A DNA stretch of 64,000 nucleotides from Halomonas sp. TA22. GTDB taxonomy: Bacteria; Pseudomonadota; Gammaproteobacteria; Pseudomonadales; Halomonadaceae. Each line of letters begins with the position of its first letter. Position 1 is the stretch's first letter. Below, one piece after another: positions 27,262 through 36,087 of the stretch. The stretch is taken from the NCBI RefSeq assembly GCF_013009075.1, contig NZ_CP053108.1:1736001-1800000 (forward strand), in the 5' to 3' direction. The notes below the pieces were generated by a model, which worked only from the letters and a program-made list of their open reading frames with translations, ran no database searches and was not told the DNA's origin. The translations under genes and the position numbers were made by a program.

Positions 27262-27527
27262 ATGTTCGGAGATCTCAAGCGTTTCGATAGTGCACTCCAG
27301 GGCTGTGACTGGCTACGCCAGGTGTGGGAGAACTCTTCCCGGAGCCCGACGCCACCGACATTCGTACCGGGCCGCGTGGAGGCTTCCCCCAGATCAACAT
27401 CGGGCGTACCGATGATGCGATCCGCATCTATGTGTTCGCCCCGGGCCTCGACAATGGTGTGCTGACAGTCACGTTACCCAGGAAAGAGGCGCATCGTAGC
27501 CGGCGCATCGAGGTGCGGGCGGCCTGA
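27262..27527 (+). pseudogene. Small heat-shock protein Hsp20 (IbpA-like), disrupted
   Basis: The N-terminus MFGDLKRFDSALQG...DWLRQVW is in one frame. After a one-base shift it continues as GELFPEPDATDIRTGPRGGF and PQINIGRTDDAIRIYVFAPGLD. It then jumps directly to NGVLTVTLPRKEAHRSRRIEV and a stop. Most of the alpha-crystallin core (about 60 residues) is missing between PGLD and NGVLTV. AGGAGG stands before the ATG, a sigma-32-like promoter lies upstream and a terminator downstream, so the expression signals survive but no functional chaperone can be made. Confidence 0.8.
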
Positions 27528-27561
27528 GCCGACCCTGGCACAGCAAGCAATGACATATCCT

Positions 27562-27589
27562 TGCCCTCGCCTTGGCGGGGCACTTTTTT
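27562..27589 (+). terminator. Rho-independent terminator after the Hsp20 pseudogene
   Basis: TGCCC(T)CGCC pairs with GGCGGGGCA, with one bulged base, followed by CTTTTTTA on the plus strand, 35 bases past the pseudogene stop. Confidence 0.75.
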
Positions 27590-27718
27590 ATTGGCCCGCT
27601 GCGGTTCATGATGGCAATGGACAAGCAATCTTCTTCTACTTTTGTTAGAACTGTGTGTTGATTGTTAGTGCAATGTGCTGACTTCCAGGGACCTTCAAGG
27701 AAAGAGAGGACGTAACAA

Positions 27719-28771
27719 ATGACGGATATCGCCAAATTGCTCGGGGACGAAGCCGATAGCCTGCTTGGCCATACCTGCAGCGGTTTTCGCAAGGAGGATC
27801 TCTACCTGCCGGGCCCGGATTTCGTTGACCGGGTGATGGTGGACAATGATCGCAGCCCGCATGTGCTGCGCAACATGCAGTCGATCTTCAACCACGGGCG
27901 GCTCGCCGGCACCGGTTATGTCAGTATCCTGCCGGTGGATCAGGGTATTGAGCACTCGGCCGGCGCCTCATTTGCCCCCAATCCGATCTACTTCGATCCC
28001 AAGAACATCGTCGAGCTGGCGATTGAAGGTGGCTGCAACTGCGTGGCCTCGACGCTGGGTGTGCTCTCCTCGGTGGCGCGGCGCTACGCCCACAAGATTC
28101 CGTTCATGCTCAAGCTGAACCACAACGAGACGCTGACCTATCCGGCGGTCTACGACCAGACGATGTTCGCCCAGGTGGAGCAGGCCCACGACATGGGCTG
28201 CGTGGCGGTCGGTGCGACCATCTACTTCGGCTCTCCGGACTGCCGTCGTCAGATCATGGAGATCAGCGAGGCCTTCGAACGTGCCCACGAACTCGGCATG
28301 GTAACCGTGCTGTGGTCCTACCTGCGCAACGCCGACTTCAAGAAGGACGGCACGGACTACCATGTCTCCTCGGACCTGACCGGTCAGGCGATCCACATGG
28401 CGGCGACCATCAAGGCCGACATCGTCAAGCAGAAGCTGGCCGAGAACAATGGCGGCTACAGAGCGGTCGGCTTTGGCCACACCCACGACAAGGTCTACGA
28501 TGAGCTCACCTCCGATCACCCCATCGATCTGGCCCGTTACCAGGTCGCCAACTGCTTCATGGGACGTGCCGGGTTGATCAACTCTGGCGGTGGCTCCAAG
28601 GGGCATACCGATCTTGGCGAAGCGGTGCGTACGGCGGTCATCAACAAGCGCGCCGGCGGCATGGGTCTGATCTCCGGGCGCAAGGCGTTCCAGAAGCCGA
28701 TGAAGGAGGGGGCCGCGCTGCTGAACGCCATTCAGGACGTCTATCTCTCCAAGGATGTCACCATCGCCTGA
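27719..28771 (+). CDS. fbaB: Fructose-bisphosphate aldolase, class I (DhnA/FbaB type)
   Basis: Schiff-base, metal-independent aldolase of 350 residues, the exact length of E. coli FbaB and co-linear with it. It begins [18 protein letters not shown] and includes [54 protein letters not shown] (Schiff-base Lys region) and [23 protein letters not shown] precedes the ATG. FbaB-type enzymes are usually gluconeogenic. It is monocistronic, with terminators on both sides, and convergent to tkt. Confidence 0.96.
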   Translation: MTDIAKLLGDEADSLLGHTCSGFRKEDLYLPGPDFVDRVMVDNDRSPHVLRNMQSIFNHGRLAGTGYVSILPVDQGIEHSAGASFAPNPIYFDPKNIVELAIEGGCNCVASTLGVLSSVARRYAHKIPFMLKLNHNETLTYPAVYDQTMFAQVEQAHDMGCVAVGATIYFGSPDCRRQIMEISEAFERAHELGMVTVLWSYLRNADFKKDGTDYHVSSDLTGQAIHMAATIKADIVKQKLAENNGGYRAVGFGHTHDKVYDELTSDHPIDLARYQVANCFMGRAGLINSGGGSKGHTDLGEAVRTAVINKRAGGMGLISGRKAFQKPMKEGAALLNAIQDVYLSKDVTIA

Positions 28772-28795
28772 CGTGCCAAAGCAGCGGTGCAAACA

Positions 28796-28823
28796 AAAGG
28801 GCCCGGCGCAAGCCGGGCCCTTT
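28796..28823. terminator. Bidirectional terminator between fbaB and tkt
   Basis: AAAGGGCCCGGC and GCCGGGCCCTTT form a 12-bp stem with a GCAA loop, flanked by short A and T tracts in both directions. It lies between the convergent fbaB and tkt stops. Confidence 0.8.
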
Positions 28824-28847
28824 GCGTTTAGCATCACGCGGCAGCGA

Positions 28848-30845
28848 TCATGCTCCAGCCAGCAGCTCCTCGGCCTTGGCGATCACGTTCTCGACGGTGA
28901 AGCCGTAGTACTTGAACAGGTCGGCGGCGGGTGCGGATTCGCCGAAGCTGTCCATGCCGATGATGCGCCCATCGAGCCCTACGTACTTGTGCCAATAGGC
29001 GAAATGGCTCGCTTCGATGGCAATGCGCGCTCTTACGCTCGTCGGCAGAACCGACTCGCGATACTCCTGGCTCTGGTTGTCGAACACGTCGGTGGAGGGC
29101 ATCGACACCACGCGAACCGCCTTGCCCTTGGCGGCGAGCGCTTCGGCGGCGTCCATCGCCAGGCCGACTTCGGAACCGGTGGCGATCAGGATCAGTGCCG
29201 GCGTGCCATCGCACTCTTTGAGCACATAGCCACCGCGCTCGATGGCGCCCAGCTGCTTCTTGGTACGCGCCTGGTGCGGCAGGTTCTGGCGTGACAGTAC
29301 CAGTGCGGTGGGCGCGCCGTGACGCTTGATCGCGGCGTCCCAGGCCGCCGCAGTCTCCACCGCATCGGCGGGGCGCCAGGTCGAGAGGTTGGGGGTGGAG
29401 CGCAGTGCGCCCATCTGCTCGATCGGCTGGTGGGTTGGGCCATCCTCACCAAGCCCGATGGAGTCATGGGTGAACACATAGATGACCTGACGGTTCATCA
29501 ATGCCGTCAGACGCACGGCATTGTGCATGTACTCCATGAAGGTCAGGAAGGTGGCGCCATAGGGAATGAAGCCGCCGTGAGCACTGATGCCGTTCATGAT
29601 CGCGCCCATGGCGAACTCGCGAACCCCATAGTGCAGGTAGTTGCCGCCCGCCTCGGAGGCGCTGATCGCACGGGCGTCCTTCCAGAAGGTCAGGTTGGAG
29701 GGGGCCAGATCGGCACTGCCGCCGAGCAGCTCGGGCAGCTGCGGGCCGAGCTCGTTGAGGCAGCCAAGCGACGCCTTGCGAGTGGCGATGGTCTCGCCCT
29801 TCTGCTGGGCCTGCTCGATGAGCGCTTCACTCTTCAGGTCGACCGGCAGCTCACCCTTGAGGCGACGCTTGAGTTCGCGAGCGTCGGCCGGGTAGGCCTC
29901 GGCGTAGCGGGCCATGCGAGCATTCCAGTCTGCCTCGCGCTTGCTGCCGGCCTGGGTGGCATCCCAGCCCTGGTAGATCTCTTCGGGAATGTGGAAAGGC
30001 GCATGTGGCCAGCCAAGCTGCTTGCGCGCGGCAGCCACTTCGGCTTCGCCGAGGGCGGCACCGTGGCTCTCCTCGGTGCCCTGCTTGTTGGGGGCGCCAA
30101 AGCCGATGATGGTCTTGCAGATGATCAGGCTGGGGCGGTCGTCATGGCTGCGTGCCAGCTCGATGGCGGCCTTGACCTCCTCCGCGTTGTGTCCGTCGAC
30201 ATTGGGTACCACATGCCATCCGTAGGCCTCGAAACGCTTGGGCGTGTCGTCGGTGAACCAGCCCTGCACCTCGCCGTCGATGGAGATGCCGTTGTCGTCG
30301 TAGAAGACCACCAGCTTGCCGAGCTTCTGGGTGCCGGCCAGTGAGCATGCCTCATGGGAGATGCCCTCCATCAGGCAGCCGTCACCGACGAAGCAGTAGG
30401 TGTAGTGGTCGATGATCTCGTGGCCGGGGCGGTTGAACTGCGCCGCCAGGGTGCGCTCTGCGATCGCCATGCCCACCGCATTGGCCAGGCCCTGGCCCAG
30501 CGGGCCAGTGGTGGTCTCGACGCCTGGGGTATAGCCGAGTTCCGGATGACCGGGGGTCTTGGAATGCAGCTGGCGGAAGTGCTGCAGATCCTCGAGACCC
30601 AGCTCGTAGCCGCTCAGGTGCAGCAGCGAGTAGAGCAGCATCGAGCCGTGGCCGTTGGAGAGCACGAAGCGGTCGCGATCGGCCCAGCGCGGATTGGCCG
30701 GGTTGTGCGAGAGATAGTCGTTCCACAGCACTTCGGCGATGTCGGCCATGCCCATGGGGGCGCCGGGATGGCCGGAGTTGGCCTTCTGCACGGCATCCAT
30801 GGATAGGGCGCGAATGGCATTGGCCAGTTCGAAACGGGACGGCAT
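28848..30845 (-). CDS. tkt: Transketolase
   Basis: ThDP-dependent two-carbon transfer in the pentose phosphate pathway. The 665-residue protein starts [20 protein letters not shown] and shows [17 protein letters not shown]. The ThDP motif starts at [18 protein letters not shown] and ends at DDN, and [16 protein letters not shown] forms the E1-like active site. The frame continues about 100 codons upstream, but the ATG at 30845 has GAGGAG six bases before it and gives the usual length. Confidence 0.97.
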   Translation of the reverse strand: MPSRFELANAIRALSMDAVQKANSGHPGAPMGMADIAEVLWNDYLSHNPANPRWADRDRFVLSNGHGSMLLYSLLHLSGYELGLEDLQHFRQLHSKTPGHPELGYTPGVETTTGPLGQGLANAVGMAIAERTLAAQFNRPGHEIIDHYTYCFVGDGCLMEGISHEACSLAGTQKLGKLVVFYDDNGISIDGEVQGWFTDDTPKRFEAYGWHVVPNVDGHNAEEVKAAIELARSHDDRPSLIICKTIIGFGAPNKQGTEESHGAALGEAEVAAARKQLGWPHAPFHIPEEIYQGWDATQAGSKREADWNARMARYAEAYPADARELKRRLKGELPVDLKSEALIEQAQQKGETIATRKASLGCLNELGPQLPELLGGSADLAPSNLTFWKDARAISASEAGGNYLHYGVREFAMGAIMNGISAHGGFIPYGATFLTFMEYMHNAVRLTALMNRQVIYVFTHDSIGLGEDGPTHQPIEQMGALRSTPNLSTWRPADAVETAAAWDAAIKRHGAPTALVLSRQNLPHQARTKKQLGAIERGGYVLKECDGTPALILIATGSEVGLAMDAAEALAAKGKAVRVVSMPSTDVFDNQSQEYRESVLPTSVRARIAIEASHFAYWHKYVGLDGRIIGMDSFGESAPAADLFKYYGFTVENVIAKAEELLAGA

Positions 30846-30966
30846 GGGTAGCTCCTCGCCTGGGGCAACTAAGCAGTGACGATTACGGATCGGCCAAAGG
30901 CCAAGGCTCCGGAGGCGTCTTGACTGGAGATCGCCGCATAGGAGCGGCGATGAATCAGGGTTCCAT

Positions 30967-30995
30967 ATTGTCGCCGAGTTGTGCGCTGGCATCAA
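30967..30995 (-). promoter_or_regulatory. Candidate promoter for tkt
   Basis: On the minus strand TTGATG (30990-30995) and GACAAT (30967-30972) are 17 bases apart, each 4/6 to consensus. A predicted 5' leader of about 115 bases would include the hairpin at 30930-30951. Confidence 0.45.
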
Positions 30996-31052
30996 ATCAT
31001 CACCGCCCGATGGCTGATATGACCGACGAGCGGCGCTGAGTGGGCACCAGCA

Positions 31053-31110
31053 ATGCCTATGAAGCATTCGGGGGACAGTGTAAAATTTCGCTCCCGAACC
31101 CCGTAGGCAT
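31053..31110 (+). promoter_or_regulatory. Nested hairpin in the metK leader
   Basis: ATGCCTA (31053-31059) pairs with TAGGCAT (31104-31110) and encloses a second stem, TTCGGG (31067-31072) with CCCGAA (31093-31098). The structure ends 100 bases before the metK ATG. It might be a regulatory RNA element sensing S-adenosylmethionine or something related, but it does not match a SAM riboswitch class that I can recognise. Confidence 0.35.
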
Positions 31111-31210
31111 CTATCGAGAGCCCCGCAGGGGATTGCCGAGCGTCGCCTTGCCACTCGATTTGGTGTGCGATGCGGTTTGCCCCGAACGTTATCCGAGAGA
31201 TCGAGGTCGC

Positions 31211-32431
31211 ATGAGCGAATACTCCCTGTTTACTTCCGAGTCCGTGTCCGAAGGACATCCTGACAAGATCGCCGATCAGATTTCCGATGCGGTGCTGGAT
31301 GCCATCATCGCTCGTGACAAGCAGGCCCGCGTGGCCTGCGAGACGCTGGTCAAGACTGGCGTGGCGATCGTTGCCGGCGAGATCAGCACCTCGGCGTGGG
31401 TCGACCTCGAGGAGCTGGTGCGCCAGGTCATCGTGGATATCGGCTACACCTCCTCGGACGTCGGCTTCGATGGCGAAACCTGCGGCGTGCTCAATCTGAT
31501 CGGCAAGCAGAGCGTCGATATTGCCCAAGGGGTCGATCGCAGCAATCCCGAAGACCAGGGGGCCGGCGACCAGGGGTTGATGTTCGGCTACGCCACCAAC
31601 GAGACCGATACTTTCATGCCGGCGCCGATCCACTATGCGCACCGTCTGGTCGAACGTCAGGCCGAGCTGCGCAAGAACGGCCTGCTGCCGTGGCTGCGCC
31701 CGGATGCCAAGAGCCAGGTGACGTTCCACTACGACGAGAGCGGCAAGCCGTGTGGCGTCGATGCAGTGGTGCTCTCCACCCAGCACGATCCGGAGATCAA
31801 TCAGGACGACCTGCGCAAGATGGTCAAGCGCGAGATCATCGAACAGGTGATTCCGGCCGAGTGGTTGAACGACAACACCCAGTATCACATCAACCCGACC
31901 GGCAAGTTCGTGATCGGCGGTCCGGTGGGAGACTGCGGCTTGACCGGACGCAAGATCATCGTTGATACCTATGGCGGCATGGCGCGCCATGGCGGCGGCG
32001 CCTTCTCCGGCAAGGACCCCTCCAAGGTCGACCGCAGCGCCGCCTATGCCGGCCGCTACGTGGCCAAGAACATCGTTGCCGCCGGCCTTGCGGATCGCTG
32101 CGAAATCCAGGTCTCCTACGCCATCGGCGTGGCCGAGCCTACGTCGCTGTCGATCAATACCTTCGATACCGGCAAGGTCTCCGACGACAGGATCATCGCG
32201 TTGGTGCGCGAGCATTTCGATCTGCGCCCCCATGCGATCACCAAGATGCTCGACCTGCTGCACCCCATGTATCGGCTGACTGCCGCATACGGTCACTTCG
32301 GCCGCGAGCCCTTCGAGACCAGCTACACCTGGAAGGACACCAGTGGCGAGGAGCACACCGAGACCTTCACCGCCTTCCCCTGGGAGAAAACCGACAAGGC
32401 GAGTACGTTGAAGGCGGCCTCGGGCCTCTAA
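31211..32431 (+). CDS. metK: S-adenosylmethionine synthase
   Basis: Makes S-adenosylmethionine from methionine and ATP. The 406-residue protein begins [20 protein letters not shown] and has the ATP-binding [12 protein letters not shown] and the phosphate-loop segment [19 protein letters not shown]. The frame is open 57 codons upstream; the chosen ATG follows GAGG and gives family length. metF, which feeds methionine synthesis, is 16 kb away. Confidence 0.97.
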   Translation: MSEYSLFTSESVSEGHPDKIADQISDAVLDAIIARDKQARVACETLVKTGVAIVAGEISTSAWVDLEELVRQVIVDIGYTSSDVGFDGETCGVLNLIGKQSVDIAQGVDRSNPEDQGAGDQGLMFGYATNETDTFMPAPIHYAHRLVERQAELRKNGLLPWLRPDAKSQVTFHYDESGKPCGVDAVVLSTQHDPEINQDDLRKMVKREIIEQVIPAEWLNDNTQYHINPTGKFVIGGPVGDCGLTGRKIIVDTYGGMARHGGGAFSGKDPSKVDRSAAYAGRYVAKNIVAAGLADRCEIQVSYAIGVAEPTSLSINTFDTGKVSDDRIIALVREHFDLRPHAITKMLDLLHPMYRLTAAYGHFGREPFETSYTWKDTSGEEHTETFTAFPWEKTDKASTLKAASGL

Positions 32432-32451
32432 GTCTCGCCATGCACGAGTGC

Positions 32452-32485
32452 TGCCGACGCCCCTGCCATGGGGCGTCGGCATTTG
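32452..32485 (+). terminator. Terminator after metK
   Basis: TGCCGACGCCCC and GGGGCGTCGGCA form a 12-bp stem with a six-base loop, followed by TTTGT, 20 bases past the metK stop. Confidence 0.75.
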
Positions 32486-32676
32486 TATCCAGCTGATCTA
32501 GCCATTGCCAATTGCGGCCTGGCGATCTAGGTTAAGACCTCAGTCCGAAATTGCTGCAGTGCCGAAACCCGGCATCGGCATGTGTCGGTAGCCCTCTCAT
32601 CGCTCCTGAATATCGCTTCAGGCTTTCCTACTGCAGCCGCTTGGCCGGGCCAGGAGTCGTGTCGTCTGGTCCATGT

Positions 32677-32689
32677 GTTGAATAACAAC
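32677..32689 (+). promoter_or_regulatory. Inverted repeat upstream of the LysR gene
   Basis: GTTGAATAACAAC (GTTG-N5-CAAC) lies 15 bases before the LysR start and is a candidate autoregulatory site. No promoter hexamers stand out in the 272-base gap after metK. Confidence 0.3.
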
Positions 32690-32703
32690 AATGGGACATC
32701 GAA

Positions 32704-33633
32704 ATGGAAATCAAATGGTTCGAGGACTTCCTCAGTCTTGCTCGCTGCAAGAGCTTTTCAAGGGCAGCGAGTGAGCGTCATGTCACTCAGTCCGCCTTGA
32801 GCAGGCGTATTCGCCAACTGGAGGACTGGCTCGGTTTTCCTCTTGTCGATCGCACGACGACGCCGATTCGCCTCTCCCCGCAAGGGAGCGAGTTCTTGCC
32901 TTACGCCAAGGAGCTGATCCACTCCCTCGACTGCGCACGTGATGACATCAAGTCACGCTATACCGAAGATGGCGGTGTGTTGACCTTTGCAGCACTCAAT
33001 ACCCTCTCATTGACCTTCTTCCCCAACTGGGTCCGCTCGATGGGCCAGCGCCATGCCGGCGTGCAGATGCGTCTGGTCGAGCCGTGCCCCTCCTTCCTGG
33101 GCACCATTTCGCCGTTGATCGAAGGACAGAGCGATTTTCTGCTGACCTATGCGCATGATTCGGTGGCATCGATGAGCGAGCTCGAGCGCTTTGCCTTCGT
33201 CGGGCTCGGCAGCGAGCGAGTGCTGCCGGTGAGCCTGGCCGGGCGTGACGGTGCGCCCCTTCATCCGGTGGAGCAGGGCGGCTCACCAATCCGCTACCTG
33301 AGTTACGGTGCGGGCACCTTCTTCGGCCAGGCGCTCAAGCGCGTGTTCGAACGCTCCCCCCTGGCACTCTCCAAGGTGTACGAAAACACCATGTCGGCCG
33401 GCCTCAAGGCGATGGTGATGGCGGGAAGCGGTGTCGCCTGGTTGCCCCATAGCCTGATACATGAAGAACTGAGCCGAGGCATCCTCGTGGCCGCGACCGA
33501 TAACGAGGCGTGGCAACTGCAAGTGGAGATTCGCCTCTATCGCGCCCGCCAGGTAAGAAGTCGCTGTGCGGAGCAGTTCTGGCAGGATGTGGTCTATGAG
33601 CGCGTCCCGGTATCGCACGCGCTGACGGCATAG
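32704..33633 (+). CDS. LysR-family transcriptional regulator (HypT-like)
   Basis: 309-residue LysR-type regulator. The N-terminal winged helix begins MEIKWFEDFLSLARCKSFSR, with recognition region VTQSALSRRIRQLEDWLG, and a substrate-binding-like effector domain follows. The start sequence resembles the HypT/YjiE group. Its stop is ten bases from the stop of the convergent MmgE/PrpD gene that ends the nine-gene ABC-transporter operon. It is a candidate regulator of that operon, although convergent rather than the usual divergent arrangement. Confidence 0.85.
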   Translation: MEIKWFEDFLSLARCKSFSRAASERHVTQSALSRRIRQLEDWLGFPLVDRTTTPIRLSPQGSEFLPYAKELIHSLDCARDDIKSRYTEDGGVLTFAALNTLSLTFFPNWVRSMGQRHAGVQMRLVEPCPSFLGTISPLIEGQSDFLLTYAHDSVASMSELERFAFVGLGSERVLPVSLAGRDGAPLHPVEQGGSPIRYLSYGAGTFFGQALKRVFERSPLALSKVYENTMSAGLKAMVMAGSGVAWLPHSLIHEELSRGILVAATDNEAWQLQVEIRLYRARQVRSRCAEQFWQDVVYERVPVSHALTA

Positions 33634-33642
33634 GCCCATGGC

Positions 33643-35043
33643 TCACGCGCCCAGCGTCGCCACTGGCGGCGGCGGGCTGAATGCTGCACGGAGCCATTCG
33701 AGGCTGGCCTGCTCATCCAGCTGCGACAGGCCTCGATAGAGTTCATCGCCTCTGGAGGGGGGCAAGGCGAGGCAGCAATCGGCGAATTTTGCCGCTCTAT
33801 CCTGCTCATCGAAAGGATCACCGAGACTGCCGCGGGCGTGGTGACGCTCGGCCTCCAGCAGACGACCATCGCGCAGATGGATGCCGACCCAGTGAGGCAG
33901 GTGCGTTGAGCACTCAGCCTCCTGCTCGACACTGTAGTGGTGCATCGTAACGAGCGGCAGCAGCGCGCGAAGTTCGGGCCGTCGAATCGCTTCTGGCGTG
34001 AAGTCGGCCAGGCTCAGTTTCGTTTGGGCGAGCGCCAGCGCGACGCAATATGGCATCGAGAAGCGGGCCTGCATCTCATCATCTGGCTCGGGATAGGCCA
34101 GGTTGCGCGCATTGGCGACTCCTACCCTTGTCTCCACGGCCACGACCTCCTGTGCCGTGAAGCCATGTTGCGCCTTCAGCGCCAGTACCGCATCGATGAC
34201 CTGGTGTGTCGAGCCACAGCAGGGGTGGCGCTTGGGCAGTACGCCTGCGCTTTCGATGCTGTGCGGGGCGTTGGGTCGTCGGTGCCCCTCGCGCAGCGCC
34301 CCCCAGCCCGGTGCCCGCGAGCCGCCGAACAGCTCCATGAACCCTTGAGGGCATTCGAGAATATCGAGCCGCCCGCTCATTTCCGTGACCGCCAATTGCG
34401 CCGCTTCCACGGCATTGCGCGCCGCGAGCCCGGCATGCAGCGGTTTGGCCAGAGTGCCGAACTGTCCCTTGGGACCGGCTGCCATACTGGTGGCCAGGCT
34501 CATGGCGCGGGCGATTCCTCTCTCCTCCAGGCCCATCAGCCAGGCGACGCCGCAGGCGCTTCCAATCACGCCTACCGTCGAGGTTGCATGCCATCCCAAG
34601 GTGTAGTGGCTGGGGTTGACGCCTTCCCCCACCAAGGCCTGTGCCTCGAGTCCGATCAAGTACGCATCGACCAGTTGTCGTCCCGAGGCGTTGCGTGCCT
34701 GAGCGACGGCCAGCAGTGCCGGCACCAGGACCGCCGAGGGGTGGGTGATGGCGGGGCGGAAGTTGTCGTCGTAGTCGAGGGCATGGGCCGCCGTGGCATT
34801 GAGAAGCGCCGCCACGGCGGGCGATGCGCGACCGCCGCCGATGAGGTCGCTTCCGGGCTGGTCGTCAGCCACGATCGAGCCGACGAAGGCCCGACGTACC
34901 GCCTGGGTCGCGGTGTCATCGCGTCCGGCGATCATGCAGCCGAGAGTGTCGGTGATGGCGTGATGGGCCAGCTCGCGACAGCGTGCATTGAAGAGGGGGC
35001 GTCCCGCTGCCCATTGGGCGATGGTTTCGATGACAGTGGGCAT
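33643..35043 (-). CDS. MmgE/PrpD family protein
   Basis: 466-residue member of the MmgE/PrpD fold, which includes 2-methylcitrate dehydratase, cis-aconitate decarboxylase and iminodisuccinate epimerase. Family blocks include ELAHHAITDTLGCMIAGRD, ATAAHALDYDDNFRPAITHP, GEGVNPSHYTLGWHATSTVG, GTLAKPLHAGLAARNAVEAA and KRHPCCGSTHQVIDA. The frame is open far upstream through the serine hydrolase, but the ATG at 35043 follows AAGG and sits two bases after that gene ends. It is the last gene of the ABC-transporter operon. Nothing in the sequence fixes the substrate, and no prpB/prpC genes are near, so methylcitrate is unlikely. Confidence 0.85.
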   Translation of the reverse strand: MPTVIETIAQWAAGRPLFNARCRELAHHAITDTLGCMIAGRDDTATQAVRRAFVGSIVADDQPGSDLIGGGRASPAVAALLNATAAHALDYDDNFRPAITHPSAVLVPALLAVAQARNASGRQLVDAYLIGLEAQALVGEGVNPSHYTLGWHATSTVGVIGSACGVAWLMGLEERGIARAMSLATSMAAGPKGQFGTLAKPLHAGLAARNAVEAAQLAVTEMSGRLDILECPQGFMELFGGSRAPGWGALREGHRRPNAPHSIESAGVLPKRHPCCGSTHQVIDAVLALKAQHGFTAQEVVAVETRVGVANARNLAYPEPDDEMQARFSMPYCVALALAQTKLSLADFTPEAIRRPELRALLPLVTMHHYSVEQEAECSTHLPHWVGIHLRDGRLLEAERHHARGSLGDPFDEQDRAAKFADCCLALPPSRGDELYRGLSQLDEQASLEWLRAAFSPPPPVATLGA

Positions 35044-35045
35044 TT

Positions 35046-36074
35046 TCAGCGCCTTTTTGGACAAGCGGCAAGCAGTAGCCGCAACAAGTGGCCGAACTGG
35101 AAGCGATCCACCTGGCGGTTCGGTTGCTCGGTATCCACGCGATGCACGACGATCAGATCGAGTGCCGGCAATACCAGGCAGTAGTGGCCACCGGCGCCTT
35201 GAGCGCTGAAGGTGGCCGGCGGCACGCTGGCGCCCGGGAAGGCCACCCCATCGCGCGATAGCCACCACATGTACCCGTAGGCTCCGCGAGTTCCGGCATG
35301 GGAGTAAGGCAGCAGGCTGGTGGCAACCCAGTGCGCCGGGAGAAGCTGACGCGCCTGCCAGCGTCCGCCCTGGAGGAACAACAATCCGAAGCGGGCAAGA
35401 TCTCGCGTCGACAGGCGAAACGGGTAGGCAGGATGCCGAGAGCAGTCGTCGGGCTCGAGGTGTCCGTCTTGACGCGTCTCGTCGAAGCGAAAATCCTCCA
35501 TGCCCAGCGGGCGCGCCAATAGCGACTCGAAGGCGGCGTGGATGCCAAGGCCACTGAGCTGGGTATAGATGGTGCCGAGGGCGTTGAAATCCCAATTGCT
35601 GTAACACCACTTGGTATCCGGTGCCTGGGAGTGGCGTGGCGGCTTGATGGATTGCATCCATGCCGTCTCGTAGCCGGCGGGATGATAGATGCCCGAGCGA
35701 GCGGTCAAGAGATCGAACACCGTTGCCTGTTTCTCCACCTCGCTCAGTCCCTGGGTATCATCGATCCCGAGCTCAGCGAGTGTATAGGCGAGAGTGTGCG
35801 GTTCACGCTCCACCTCGAAGCCGAATAGCGCACTCAGCAAGCTCTTGCGAATCGAGTGACACATGAATCTCCGTTCAAGGTCGCCATAGGCGGCCACGAT
35901 CCTGCCGTGTTGGATCACCAGCAACGCATCGGTGGCGATGGTATCGACATAGGCGAGGGCTGCGTCGAGTTCGGGACGCGACCAGCCGGCGGCCTCGCTA
36001 TCCCGCAGCGTCTCCCAGTGCGGGTGCGGCCAGTCCGTGGTCGGCGATGCCGGAGGCGTTAGGTCAGGTGACAT
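35046..36074 (-). CDS. Serine hydrolase, class C beta-lactamase-like
   Basis: 342-residue beta-lactamase-fold hydrolase without a visible signal peptide, so probably cytoplasmic. The SxxK motif is SIRKS, reading HSIRKSLLSALFGFEVE, and the YxN motif is YSN in KWCYSNWDFNALG. A C-terminal GxG-like GAGGHYCLVLP is also present. Similar architecture occurs in 6-aminohexanoate-dimer hydrolase, EstB esterases and D-aminopeptidases. The start at 36074 follows GGAGAGGATCCT. It lies between an ABC ATPase and the MmgE/PrpD gene, suggesting amide or ester cleavage of an imported compound. Confidence 0.85.
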   Translation of the reverse strand: MSPDLTPPASPTTDWPHPHWETLRDSEAAGWSRPELDAALAYVDTIATDALLVIQHGRIVAAYGDLERRFMCHSIRKSLLSALFGFEVEREPHTLAYTLAELGIDDTQGLSEVEKQATVFDLLTARSGIYHPAGYETAWMQSIKPPRHSQAPDTKWCYSNWDFNALGTIYTQLSGLGIHAAFESLLARPLGMEDFRFDETRQDGHLEPDDCSRHPAYPFRLSTRDLARFGLLFLQGGRWQARQLLPAHWVATSLLPYSHAGTRGAYGYMWWLSRDGVAFPGASVPPATFSAQGAGGHYCLVLPALDLIVVHRVDTEQPNRQVDRFQFGHLLRLLLAACPKRR

Positions 36075-36087
36075 AGGATCCTCTCCA

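Larger units (their letters stand above)
30846..31210. other. Divergent control region between tkt and metK
   Basis: 365 bases with no supported gene. It holds a minus-strand promoter candidate for tkt (30967-30995), an 8-bp hairpin in the tkt leader (ATCGCCGC/GCGGCGAT, 30930-30951) and a nested inverted repeat in the metK leader (31053-31110). Confidence 0.6.

Noticed and set aside
30846-31154. N-terminal extension of transketolase
   Set aside because: No transketolase family member has it, and the ATG at 30845 has a strong ribosome binding site.
30992-32482. Minus-strand open frame (496 codons) opposite metK
   Set aside because: Shadow of metK; no ribosome binding site or family similarity.
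35044-35661. Long N-terminal extension of the MmgE/PrpD gene
   Set aside because: The extension lies antisense-free but inside the serine hydrolase gene in another frame and is Arg/Pro-rich without domain content; the ATG at 35043 gives the family length.
35046-36074. AmpC beta-lactamase
   Set aside because: The SxxK and YxN motifs are shared by many hydrolases; no signal peptide is present and the operon context is catabolic.
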